Shown piece by piece: positions 1 through 6,732 of a stretch of 50,467 bases of DNA (its first letter is position 1; each line of letters opens with the position of its first letter). This stretch comes from RGIG4140 sp045632845 (GTDB taxonomy: Bacteria; Pseudomonadota; Alphaproteobacteria; CAAHEQ01; UBA3637). The notes below the pieces were generated by a model that did not search any database, was not told where the DNA came from, and saw only the letters and a list, made by a program, of their open reading frames with translations. The position numbers and the translations under genes are program-made. The DNA is taken from positions 1-50,467 of the forward strand of contig JAZQXL010000021.1 in NCBI GenBank assembly GCA_045632845.1, read 5' to 3'.

Positions 1-10
1 ATTTTATAAA

Positions 11-86
11 TGGTGAGCGCGCTGGGATTCGAACCCAGGGCCACCTGATTAAAAGTCAGGTGCTCTACCAGCTGAGCTACGCACTC
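11..86 (-). tRNA. tRNA-Lys (anticodon UUU)
   Basis: Read on the minus strand this is a complete 76-nt cloverleaf. The acceptor stem GAGTGCG pairs with CGCGCTC with one G-T wobble. The D-arm contains AGCTCAGCTGGTAGAGC, the anticodon stem-loop is CTGACTTTTAATCAG with anticodon TTT, and the T-arm has GGTTCGAATCC. The 3' CCA is encoded (positions 11-13). A near-consensus promoter lies directly upstream (113-141). Confidence 0.97.
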
Positions 87-112
87 ATTGTTTCCTGCTC
101 AACATAGGTGGT

Positions 113-141
113 ATCATATAAAATTTTTTCTTCCTTGTCAA
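113..141 (-). promoter_or_regulatory. sigma70 promoter of tRNA-Lys
   Basis: The minus strand shows TTGACA (136-141), a 17-bp spacer and TATGAT (113-118). This places the transcript start about 20 nt before the mature tRNA 5' end. Confidence 0.85.
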
Positions 142-494
142 TGCTTTTTTTTCTTATTTTTAATTTTTTTTGATTTTTTTTATTATCCCTTGTTTTTATT
201 CTTCTTTTTTTTATCAAAAAAGATGGATTTTGCCTTTGACGGGTTAAAAAATTTTTAAAAACTTGATTTTTTTATCCGTCATCCCTTTAAATAGACGTTT
301 TTTTATCATTTAAAAGGTCTTATACCATTTTTTGTTCATCAAATGAGGGGAGTGATTAAAAAAAATCCTTTATATTCCTTATTTAATCAATACTTTAACT
401 TCGTCTTGTAACATTTTGATGTTCCAAAATCTTTTTTAAATGGAAAAGTTTTTTTCGAATCGAAAAAGTATTGCACTTGTTTTTAATCAAAAAA
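142..494. other. AT-rich intergenic stretch
   Basis: There is no ORF with a credible start and no RNA gene that I can recognise. The stretch is dominated by T- and A-runs. A 7-bp-arm palindrome (TTTTTCG, 3-nt centre, CGAAAAA) sits at 451-467, just after the end of the next gene. It lacks a following T-run on the minus strand, so I do not call it a terminator. Confidence 0.5.
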
Positions 495-1109
495 TTATCT
501 TGAATGAACCGCTTGATTGTTCAATGCAAATCTGACATATGTATTTTCATTTTTTTGAATTTGAACTGAAAAGGGTGGGGGAACATCTGTTTTTTCATTT
601 GAAAAAAGCGGTTTTTCAGGTTGATAAATTTGATCAAGTCTTTCAAGCAACTTTTCTTGAAACGAAACTTTGTCTTTGCTATTAAGAAAAACCTCCAAAT
701 ACTTTTTACCTAGCAAATCAAGAGATTTTTCGTTCCCATTTGTTTCTATCAACACAAGGTATTTGGCCGCATTCATTGTGTGAGAGGCGTTTTCACGGGT
801 CATTTTAGGGGCCAATTCAAGCACTTTTTTAATGAATAAAGGTTCAAGTGTTTTTGCCTCATTTTCAGCTTGAGCCAATTTCAACGCTTCTTGTTTGTTC
901 TGTTCTGAAATGTGGTTGTAAATTGCCCAGCCAGTGTAACTGATTCCTGCTAAAACAATCAACGTAAAAAGACAGCCAAAATCTTCAAAAAAATCGTTTA
1001 TTTTTTCCTTTGGAGTTCGATTATCCGTTTTATCTTCTTCAAGGGATTCAAGGCTCTCAAGCCCATATTCATCAATTTTTTTCAATTTATTTTGATCGTC
1101 ACTTTCCAT
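495..1109 (-). CDS. single-pass membrane protein of unknown function, 204 aa
   Basis: I do not recognise this protein. Residues 1-43 are charged and probably cytoplasmic. One hydrophobic segment (about 45-65) is followed by a helical domain of about 130 residues rich in Lys, Glu and Leu, then a short Pro-rich stretch before the C-terminus. The start is supported by AGGTG 5 nt upstream. It follows the 76-aa gene by 7 bp, so the two are probably cotranscribed, and it is the last member of a minus-strand run of small membrane proteins reaching back to 4274. No enzymatic motif is visible; a structural or envelope-associated role is only a guess. Confidence 0.75.
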   Translation of the reverse strand: MESDDQNKLKKIDEYGLESLESLEEDKTDNRTPKEKINDFFEDFGCLFTLIVLAGISYTGWAIYNHISEQNKQEALKLAQAENEAKTLEPLFIKKVLELAPKMTRENASHTMNAAKYLVLIETNGNEKSLDLLGKKYLEVFLNSKDKVSFQEKLLERLDQIYQPEKPLFSNEKTDVPPPFSVQIQKNENTYVRFALNNQAVHSR

Positions 1110-1116
1110 AAGGCAC

Positions 1117-1347
1117 CTATCTGGTATTTTGTTTTGATCTGTTTAAATTTACTATTGGTGCGGCAATCTTATTTTGAGTTACCTTTTTCACTTCTTTAGA
1201 GTGAATAGGAGTGGTTTCCTTATTTTTAGAATGATTTTTTTCAGCATAGTCATACCAATAGGAACCAATAATACCCAACATAGCAAATCCTGCTACTATG
1301 AGGCCAGATTCCAAAATTTCTCCAGGTTCTTTTTTTATTGTGTTCAT
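1117..1347 (-). CDS. small single-pass membrane protein, 76 aa
   Basis: Unrecognised. It has a short N-terminal tail, one hydrophobic segment (about residues 16-33, Gly/Ile-rich) and a Lys/Asn-rich, strongly basic C-terminal tail of about 40 residues. A good ribosome site (AGAGGA) lies 6 nt before the ATG. A possible promoter (TTGTAT, 17 bp, TATAAA) overlaps the leader closely. It is 7 bp upstream of the 204-aa membrane protein, which suggests cotranslation and perhaps interaction. An opposite-strand ORF over the same stretch has no comparable ribosome site and is a shadow. Confidence 0.65.
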   Translation of the reverse strand: MNTIKKEPGEILESGLIVAGFAMLGIIGSYWYDYAEKNHSKNKETTPIHSKEVKKVTQNKIAAPIVNLNRSKQNTR

Positions 1348-1422
1348 AAAATTCCTCTCTTTTTTATATATAAATAGTACACAGGATACAAAAATCCTTT
1401 GTTTTATAAACGGATGTGATAG

Positions 1423-1665
1423 TTAACGATTGTTTTGGGCAAAACCTTTCAGCTGATTGCTGAGGGAAAGTTCTTTTTTCACCGCAGGTTGTTTTTTTTC
1501 TAAAAAGCCTTTTGTCAGACTGTATGAACAGGTGCTGAAACAAACACTTAAAGCACTTAAAAACAAAATCACTGTTGAATTTTTCAAAATTTCAGATGTT
1601 TTGGCTGGTTTTACTTGTGCCATTTGGTTTTGATTAAGTTGATAATCGGTGGTATCTATACCCAT
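1423..1665 (-). CDS. small single-pass membrane protein, 80 aa
   Basis: Unrecognised. The N-terminal 28 residues are polar. One hydrophobic segment (about 30-50) contains two cysteines (CFSTC), and the tail is Lys-rich. The start is supported by AATAGGA 7 nt before the ATG; an internal Met15 is a weaker alternative. It has its own near-consensus promoter (1709-1737), so it may be expressed separately from the four-paralogue operon upstream. In architecture it resembles the 76-aa protein next door, but I see no clear sequence identity between them. Confidence 0.65.
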   Translation of the reverse strand: MGIDTTDYQLNQNQMAQVKPAKTSEILKNSTVILFLSALSVCFSTCSYSLTKGFLEKKQPAVKKELSLSNQLKGFAQNNR

Positions 1666-1708
1666 TTGATATCCTATTTATTGATTTATTTTTATTTTTA
1701 ATGGCGAT

Positions 1709-1737
1709 TTTATACCATAAATCCCACTTTTTTGCAA
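1709..1737 (-). promoter_or_regulatory. sigma70 promoter with extended -10 for the 80-aa gene
   Basis: TTGCAA (1732-1737), a 17-bp spacer ending in TGG, and TATAAA (1709-1714), read on the minus strand. It is placed about 45 bp before the start codon. Confidence 0.7.
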
Positions 1738-1753
1738 GTATATTCCGTCATTT

Positions 1754-2407
1754 TTAAGTGTTTTGTTTGTCATATCGCGGGATTTTAATGTTTGGTGGTA
1801 ACTGTTTTTGAATGTGAGTGAGATGTTTTTTTGCTTCTTGTTGGCGAAAAACATTTGTAGCCGTTGAGATGAGTGCTTCTGCAATCAAAAGTGTCCCTAA
1901 TGATAAGTGGTCGAAAAAATATTTACCAAGCAAACATCCAGATGCAAAAACGTGAATATTTCTTGCTATATTTGAAGTGTAGTTAACTGTGTCACTGTTT
2001 AAAATGTTATTTGCCATATGAACCAATTTTTTTTGTTCAGCACTTGAAGGAGCGCTTTGAATCTCTTTTTCAAAAAATTGGACGTGAGCTGAGCAAAAAT
2101 TTTTAATTTGGCTTTCCATTTTTTGCCGTTTTTCTCTAAAATCAGACAGATAATATAACATAACAGCACCAGCAATGGCAAGAATATTACTTACATTTGT
2201 GCGGGAATGATGGCTGAGTACAACGCCAACCAACCCAATGAATGAGGCTGCCTTAAGAGCTGCTTTTTGAGTTTTAAATAAGGCTTCATCCAAAGGCCCG
2301 ATGATTTTGAACTCTTCATCAATAAATTCTTGATATGTTTTTGGCTCGTAAGATTGCAGATCATCCGCATTATTTGGGTTAGAAGGTGTATTGTTTTTTT
2401 CTGTCAT
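1754..2407 (-). CDS. four-TM tandem paralogue 4, 217 aa
   Basis: Fourth member of a tandem family of unrecognised membrane proteins. The layout is a polar N-tail (about 40 aa), a TM hairpin (about 48-68 and 75-90) ending in a basic FREKRQK stretch, a soluble loop of about 60 residues, a second TM hairpin, and a C-tail with LPPNIKIP. All four members share a KxLPxxVxI-type motif close to the C-terminus, preceded by a basic helix. Only 6 bp separate it from the preceding stop, and no Shine-Dalgarno is visible, so translation is probably coupled. The function is unknown. Confidence 0.75.
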   Translation of the reverse strand: MTEKNNTPSNPNNADDLQSYEPKTYQEFIDEEFKIIGPLDEALFKTQKAALKAASFIGLVGVVLSHHSRTNVSNILAIAGAVMLYYLSDFREKRQKMESQIKNFCSAHVQFFEKEIQSAPSSAEQKKLVHMANNILNSDTVNYTSNIARNIHVFASGCLLGKYFFDHLSLGTLLIAEALISTATNVFRQQEAKKHLTHIQKQLPPNIKIPRYDKQNT

Positions 2408-2413
2408 GGTAAA

Positions 2414-3067
2414 TTAGCGTTCGTTTTGTGATTGAGGGATAATATTTACCCCTTTAGGGAGGTTTTTATAAATCAGCTTAATTTCTGTGTTGTGGTTAAT
2501 ATAGTTGGCCAATGTGCAACTTCCCCAAATGAGTGATCCAGCAAGAAGAGCAGGTTCAAATGATATTTTGCCAAAAAGATAAGCACCACCCAAAACGGTT
2601 GAAGATAAAAAATAACAGGTGTTAACGGATTTTTTTTGGTTCAATTTTTCAATGGGGACAATTGATTCAAAAAAATTCAACAACCGGATTTTGTCTGAAA
2701 TCATTTTTGTTTGAGCAATCTTTGTTGTGCAAAAATGATAATGAGCTTTATTAACCGCCTCAACATAAAGGTTTTTAAGCTGTTTTCTTTCTCTTAGGCA
2801 GGCGACAATGCCAATGGTTGCATAGCTGGCAAGCAACAGAGTGTTATTTGCTTCTGGTCGCTCATTTGCAGTAAAAAGAGTATATAACGAGCCGATTGCA
2901 GCTAGATATTGAATCAACTTTTTTTGCACAAAAAATTTATCTTCATTTTCTCTATGTGCATCTGCAAGGGAATTATTAATCGTATTTTGATACTCATTGA
3001 AAAAGAGCTTTTTTTCTTCTTCAGAGTTAAAAACAAGTTTTTCAGCGGTGCACTTTCCTTGAGGCAT
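2414..3067 (-). CDS. four-TM tandem paralogue 3, 217 aa
   Basis: Same layout as its neighbours. The hydrophobic segments lie at about 50-67, 76-92, 150-170 and 172-190. A basic RERKQ stretch follows TM2, and the C-terminal motif is LPKGVNIIP with an Asn/Gln-rich end. It is exactly 217 residues, like two of its paralogues. It starts 2 bp after the preceding gene's stop, so the block is an operon. A cysteine-containing loop (CTTK) and a CYF at the start of TM3 are specific to this copy. No known family is recognised. Confidence 0.75.
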   Translation of the reverse strand: MPQGKCTAEKLVFNSEEEKKLFFNEYQNTINNSLADAHRENEDKFFVQKKLIQYLAAIGSLYTLFTANERPEANNTLLLASYATIGIVACLRERKQLKNLYVEAVNKAHYHFCTTKIAQTKMISDKIRLLNFFESIVPIEKLNQKKSVNTCYFLSSTVLGGAYLFGKISFEPALLAGSLIWGSCTLANYINHNTEIKLIYKNLPKGVNIIPQSQNER

Positions 3068-3069
3068 GG

Positions 3070-3723
3070 TTAATCTCTTGTGTTGCAGTTGTTTAGGGTA
3101 GGAATGTTCACGCCATTGGGTAGGGTTTTTTTAATCTTTTTTAACGTGTTGTGGGCGCATATATAGCTGATCAAATTGCTTGTTCCCAAAATCAAAGCCC
3201 CTGTTAAAAGAGTGTTTGAAAGCGGCATTTGATTGCAAGCAAAAGCGCTTGTTAAACCAAGAACAGAAGTTCCAGTTAACAAACGGATTTTATTTATATT
3301 TTTTGAATAATTAGAAAACGTTTTTAATCTATCACTATAAGTGGCATTTGTTAAAAAACTGAGTGTTTTTGCTTCAGAATTTAACACTTCTTTGGTCACA
3401 AATTTTTCAAGTGCTGCACCAAAAAAAGCAATTTGTTTTTCATTTTCTTGTCGCTTGGATCGAAGTGAGGCAACCCCCATCATTCCAACACAGCTAAAAA
3501 AAGCAACTTTGCTTTCTGTTGAAGAGGGATTACTGAACACTTTGAGGCAAACAAGCGCTGTCAAAGATGCCAGTGATTGCAAAAGCATCTTTTGGTGTTG
3601 AATAGCTTTTTTTTCATTTGGGGATTGCGCAACTTCATCTTTGATATATTCGTTTAAGCGATTGTCATCAATAAAGCCTGCATCCGTTTTGGAATAATCA
3701 ATTTTTCTTTGTGTGTTTGTCAT
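3070..3723 (-). CDS. four-TM tandem paralogue 2, 217 aa
   Basis: The layout is the same as in the flanking paralogues. The TM1 region starts QHQKMLLQSLASL, TM2 ends in a basic SKRQENEK stretch, a soluble loop of about 60 residues follows, and the second TM hairpin ends in a basic helix and LPNGVNIP. Its ATG overlaps the previous stop by 4 bp (ATGA), a typical coupled start. The function is unknown. The family resembles neither a transporter nor a secretion component that I can name. Confidence 0.75.
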   Translation of the reverse strand: MTNTQRKIDYSKTDAGFIDDNRLNEYIKDEVAQSPNEKKAIQHQKMLLQSLASLTALVCLKVFSNPSSTESKVAFFSCVGMMGVASLRSKRQENEKQIAFFGAALEKFVTKEVLNSEAKTLSFLTNATYSDRLKTFSNYSKNINKIRLLTGTSVLGLTSAFACNQMPLSNTLLTGALILGTSNLISYICAHNTLKKIKKTLPNGVNIPTLNNCNTRD

Positions 3724-4274
3724 GAATTACCCCTTTGGTTTTGATAGCGAATTGACACTGAAGGGGGTAGGGCATTTCTTAAAATTCTGTTATTCTTTTT
3801 AAACATATGTTTTAAAAAAACTTCATCAGCAATCAAAATGAGTGATCCTGCGGTTGAAGCGACCAGTGGGTTCATTTTTCCCATCCCTGACGCCAAAATC
3901 GGGATGAAAGAAGTCATCATCGCTCCCATAAAAGCAATGCTACCAACACCTACATTGGTGATAATTTCTTTTTCTTGTTCAAAATTCAAGTGTGTTTCTT
4001 TAAACTTGTTTAAGCTGCTGTACAAAAAGCGATTTTCGCTGTTTAGGTTCATATTGCTTGCTCTTAAAAATGACCAACAAATCAGCGCAAAGCTTGCCGC
4101 ACCTGCAAGTTTGGTTTCTGCAGGGTTTGAAGTTTGTTGATTGATAAAGCCCAAAACCGCAATGGCGCTGATGGCTGTGATTACCATTTTTTGAGCAAAT
4201 CTTGCTTTTTTATAAGCCATATGGCAATTATCAAGTTCTTTTTGCAAGTTTTGTGATACCTTTTCACTTGGCAT
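3720..4274 (-). CDS. four-TM tandem paralogue 1, 184 aa
   Basis: First gene of the paralogue operon and the most divergent and shortest, mainly because its N-tail and central loop are shorter. It still has two TM hairpins and ends LPPSVSIRYQNQ, matching the family C-terminal motif. A ribosome site (AAAGGA) precedes the ATG. A perfect-consensus promoter lies about 70 bp upstream (4345-4373), so the group is probably well expressed. TM3 is Gly/Met-rich. No function can be assigned. Confidence 0.75.
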   Translation of the reverse strand: MPSEKVSQNLQKELDNCHMAYKKARFAQKMVITAISAIAVLGFINQQTSNPAETKLAGAASFALICWSFLRASNMNLNSENRFLYSSLNKFKETHLNFEQEKEIITNVGVGSIAFMGAMMTSFIPILASGMGKMNPLVASTAGSLILIADEVFLKHMFKKNNRILRNALPPSVSIRYQNQRGNS

Positions 4275-4344
4275 AAAAATCCTTTTTTGAATTGTTTAAT
4301 TTAAAAATAAAGCGCTTGTTTTGCTTTTTGAACAAAGTTTTGAA

Positions 4345-4373
4345 ATTATATCAAAACCTCGCCAAAATGTCAA
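4345..4373 (-). promoter_or_regulatory. consensus sigma70 promoter of the four-TM paralogue operon
   Basis: On the minus strand: TTGACA (4368-4373), a 17-bp spacer and TATAAT (4345-4350). Every position of both hexamers matches the consensus. The predicted leader is about 65 nt. Confidence 0.9.
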
Positions 4374-4611
4374 TGTTAAAACAAGTCTTGTTTATATGTG
4401 ATAAATGGCGGGAAAGCCGTTGTTTCCTTTAGCTTTTATAAGGGGATTTTTTTATTTATTTTTTATAAGTTTTATTTAATAAAAGCATCATAAAGATTAA
4501 ATGCTTATTTTATATAATAAAAGCAATACTTTAATATTTATTTTAGGGTGAATTTTGTTTTTTAAGATGATGAAATATCACTTTTTTGCTTTAAGGGATA
4601 TTCTGTTGAGA
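4374..4611. other. AT-rich intergenic stretch between operons
   Basis: I see no ORF with a ribosome site and no recognisable RNA gene. A weak hairpin (AAGCAT with ATGCTT) lies around 4490-4525. Confidence 0.4.
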
Positions 4612-4645
4612 TAAAAAAACGAGAGGGATGCCCCTCTCTTTTTTT
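4612..4645 (-). terminator. intrinsic terminator of the pilin-like gene pair (bidirectional form)
   Basis: GAGAGGG (4621-4627) pairs with CCCTCTC (4632-4638) around a 4-nt loop. There are T-runs on both sides, so it could work in both directions. It lies 16 bp past the stop of the first prepilin-like gene. Confidence 0.85.
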
Positions 4646-4660
4646 GTTTAAAAAAAGTAA

Positions 4661-5113
4661 TTAGTTTTGTTTGATAAGGATACGAACCCCATTATTTGAG
4701 TCACACGTTGAACCGACCAAAGTCCCAACTGCTTGGCAGAGTTTATCATCGTCAAAAACGGCACTGACGTGAATAATGTCAATTCCTGCATTTTTATCTT
4801 GTTCAATATGAGAAGTAGATAGTTCATACATGCCTGCGGGCAGTTCCCCAAAATCAGCTTTATTAAAATACTTTATTCCACAGTGTTCTATATCTTCAAT
4901 AAAAGATTCACCTTGACCAATTAAATCTTTTTGGCATCGACTATAGGCATCCAATGCAAATTTTGAAACGATGTCTACAACCTGATTAGCTCTGTGTCTT
5001 CTCATCGATAAGCTATACCCCGCAATCCCACCAACAGATAACACACCAATAATGGCCAAAACGCCTAACATTTCAACCATTGAACGACCAGATTCAAGTT
5101 TTTTAAATTTCAT
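4661..5113 (-). CDS. type IV prepilin-like protein 1, 150 aa
   Basis: The short basic leader MKFKKLESG is followed by RSMVEMLGVLAIIGVLSVGG. This is a prepilin peptidase site: cleavage after Gly, Glu at mature position 5, then a hydrophobic assembly helix. The following SLSMRRHRANQ linker is almost identical in all three paralogues, and the C-terminal domains diverge. Four cysteines are visible; a KLCQAV...STCDSN pair near the C-terminus is conserved in position. It lies 12 bp downstream of paralogue 2, so the two form an operon. It is probably a pilin or pseudopilin processed at the inner membrane. The window holds no pilus assembly genes, so the exact machine is unknown. Confidence 0.85.
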   Translation of the reverse strand: MKFKKLESGRSMVEMLGVLAIIGVLSVGGIAGYSLSMRRHRANQVVDIVSKFALDAYSRCQKDLIGQGESFIEDIEHCGIKYFNKADFGELPAGMYELSTSHIEQDKNAGIDIIHVSAVFDDDKLCQAVGTLVGSTCDSNNGVRILIKQN

Positions 5114-5125
5114 GTAAAAGCTCCC

Positions 5126-5596
5126 TTAATTTTGTTTGATTTTTATTTCAATATGATTATCGCTACAAGTTCCAGTTCCTGTAATGGAAGCAACAGCTTG
5201 ACAAAGCTTAGCATCCGTGAAATCTGTAAAAACGGATATAATCTCTTCTCCATCATTATTAGTGATAAGAGCGCTTAATCCAAGTTCTTTGATGCCAGTA
5301 GGGAGTGGACCAATGTTGGGTGTTTCATCAGAATCGGCGTAGTAGGAAGGCAAATATTGTGGACAATCTTCTAAATCAGTGATGTAGGAATTGTTTCCAT
5401 CAATAACATCTTTATAACATTGGCTGTATGCATCTATGGCATATTTTGAAACATAATCTAAAATCTGATTGGCTCTGTGTCTACGCATAGAGAGGGAATA
5501 CCCCGCAATCCCACCGACAGAAAGAACACCGATAATAGCCAAAACACCCAGCATTTCAACCATAGAACGACCAGATTGAGATTTCAGTTTTTTCAT
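5126..5596 (-). CDS. type IV prepilin-like protein 2, 156 aa
   Basis: I chose the start at the ATG giving MKKLKSQSG; an upstream in-frame ATG at 5647 would add 17 residues unlike any prepilin leader, and AGGAG lies just before the chosen ATG. It carries a GRSMVEML prepilin cleavage/assembly motif and a C-terminal KLCQAVASIT...TCSDN cysteine pair, as in its paralogues. It is the first gene of a two-gene pilin-like operon. Its promoter lies inside a 110-bp interval bounded by a perfect 21-bp inverted repeat (5617-5768). Phase-variable expression is therefore possible but inferred. Confidence 0.87.
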   Translation of the reverse strand: MKKLKSQSGRSMVEMLGVLAIIGVLSVGGIAGYSLSMRRHRANQILDYVSKYAIDAYSQCYKDVIDGNNSYITDLEDCPQYLPSYYADSDETPNIGPLPTGIKELGLSALITNNDGEEIISVFTDFTDAKLCQAVASITGTGTCSDNHIEIKIKQN

Positions 5597-5616
5597 AATT
5601 AGACTCCTTTGATTGT

Positions 5617-5768
5617 AGAAAAAACGGACGTTATTTTCCCATAGCATACAACAAAAATAAGTTCAATCTTTTTTTGTTAAAACTACAATAAAATTATTCA
5701 CTTATCCCTCGTTCCAAAAAATCGTTCAGCGTTCAAAAAAAATGAGAAAAATAACGTCCGTTTTTTCT
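5617..5768. repeat. perfect 21-bp inverted repeat flanking a promoter segment
   Basis: Positions 5617-5637 and 5748-5768 are exact reverse complements over 21 nt; the core is ACGGACGTTATTTT on the left and AAAATAACGTCCGT on the right. The enclosed 110 bp contain the likely promoter of prepilin 2, pointing toward that gene. The left copy falls in the mRNA leader just upstream of the ribosome site. A related but unpaired leader sequence (ACGTTTG core) precedes prepilin 3. The arms are too far apart, and lack a suitable T-run, for an intrinsic terminator. Confidence 0.8.
5638..5666 (-). promoter_or_regulatory. predicted promoter of prepilin 2-prepilin 1 operon
   Basis: The minus strand shows TTGAAC (5661-5666), a 17-bp spacer ending in TGC, and TATGGG (5638-5643), i.e. 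an extended -10 with a weak second half. The start of transcription would fall inside the left inverted repeat. Confidence 0.6.
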
Positions 5769-5773
5769 CCTAT

Positions 5774-5792
5774 AGTTATATTGTCTATAACT
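5774..5792. promoter_or_regulatory. palindrome beside the right inverted repeat
   Basis: AGTTATA, a 5-nt centre and TATAACT form perfect 7-bp arms, 5 bp outside the right copy of the 21-bp repeat. It could be a binding site for a regulator or recombinase; this rests on position and symmetry only. Confidence 0.35.
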
Positions 5793-5840
5793 GATTGATT
5801 TTTATTGTGAAAAATGAATGTGTGTTTTGATGCTTTTAAT

Positions 5841-5872
5841 AAAAAAAGAGAGACTTGAACCTCTCTTTTTTT
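5841..5872 (-). terminator. intrinsic terminator of prepilin 3
   Basis: GAGAG (5848-5852) pairs with CTCTC (5861-5865), extended by seven A-T pairs on the outside. This gives a T-run on either strand. It lies 22 bp past the stop of prepilin 3. Confidence 0.8.
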
Positions 5873-5894
5873 ATTGGGTTTAAAAAGTTTTAAT

Positions 5895-6374
5895 TTAGTC
5901 TAAATTAAATCGGAGTGTAAGGTAAGGCCAAGTAGAATTTGAGTTACATGTTGAGTCTGTGATGGATGCAATAGTTTGACAGAGTTTTTTATCATAATAG
6001 AATGTTACAAGATCAATATGATCTCCCTTACCATCTCCGCTATCTGTCCAAATTCGATCAGTGTAAACTTCTCTAACTCCTGCAGGAAGTGGACCTAAAT
6101 CAGGGACGTTTGCATCTCTACTATCATCTTCGTCTGCGCAATATGATTCATATGTTGCGGCACAATATGAATCACCATTTGCTATTTCTTGCTGACATTT
6201 CCCGTAAATGATTAAAGCATATTTTGAAAAGTAGTCCACAATTTGATTTGCCCTGTGTCTACGCATAGAAAGGGAATACCCCGCAATCCCACCAACAGAA
6301 AGCACCCCGATAATAGCCAAAACACCCAGTATTTCAACCATAGAACGACCAGATTGCGAGTTAAGTTTTTTCAT
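5895..6374 (-). CDS. type IV prepilin-like protein 3, 159 aa
   Basis: The start is set at the ATG giving MKKLNSQSG, which has AAAGGAG 6 nt upstream; the longer form from 6428 adds a non-prepilin tail. GRSMVEILGV (Ile replaces Met at one helix position) is followed by the shared assembly helix and RRHRANQ linker. The globular part is richer in cysteine than in the other two (about six), including CQQE, YCAATYESYC and the conserved KLCQTIASIT...TCNSN. It is transcribed alone, from its own promoter and with its own terminator. A minor pilin or pseudopilin role is likely. Confidence 0.87.
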   Translation of the reverse strand: MKKLNSQSGRSMVEILGVLAIIGVLSVGGIAGYSLSMRRHRANQIVDYFSKYALIIYGKCQQEIANGDSYCAATYESYCADEDDSRDANVPDLGPLPAGVREVYTDRIWTDSGDGKGDHIDLVTFYYDKKLCQTIASITDSTCNSNSTWPYLTLRFNLD

Positions 6375-6418
6375 TTGAAACTCCTTTAAAAATGTAAAAA
6401 AACAAACGTTTAATTTAC

Positions 6419-6447
6419 TTGATAACACAGCTGAAATTTAAATGCAA
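6419..6447 (-). promoter_or_regulatory. predicted promoter of prepilin 3
   Basis: TTGCAT (6442-6447), a 17-bp spacer ending in TGT, and TATCAA (6419-6424) on the minus strand. The arrangement and following leader match the promoter of prepilin 2, but this copy has no inverted-repeat partner. I see nothing else between here and the tsf terminator at 6674. Confidence 0.6.
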
Positions 6448-6673
6448 TCAATTTTTCAAAAATACAAGATTCAGTGTATGGACAAAAAGGTCGTCACAAG
6501 GTACATAAAAGAGGTGATTTGGGAGTTAGTTACCTTTTGAGCACTAGCTCTTAATTCACAGGCGGTTGGGCTTAAATAAATGTTTTATTAAAATCGTGTA
6601 CGTGTTGCGTTAACCTTGTTCTCAGATTGTTTTTAAAATTAAATTTTTAATTCACTGTCACTGGAGGATTTAT

Positions 6674-6710
6674 AAAAAAAACGCAGCGCACAAATCAATG
6701 TACACTGCGT
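6674..6710 (-). terminator. intrinsic terminator of rpsB-tsf
   Basis: A 12-bp stem (6681-6692 with 6699-6710, two G-T wobbles) closes a 6-nt loop and is followed on the minus strand by a T-run (6674-6680). It starts 22 bp after the tsf stop. Confidence 0.9.
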
Positions 6711-6732
6711 GTCTTTAAGGCTTTTTGAATGA

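Noticed and set aside
1174..1377. 67-aa plus-strand ORF opposite the 76-aa membrane protein
   Set aside because: The Phe-rich composition is the mirror of a Lys-rich tail, and start signals are missing.
5617..5768. 21-bp inverted repeat as a terminator hairpin
   Set aside because: The arms are 110 nt apart and a promoter for the next gene lies between them; a separate, ordinary terminator for the upstream gene is at 5841-5872.
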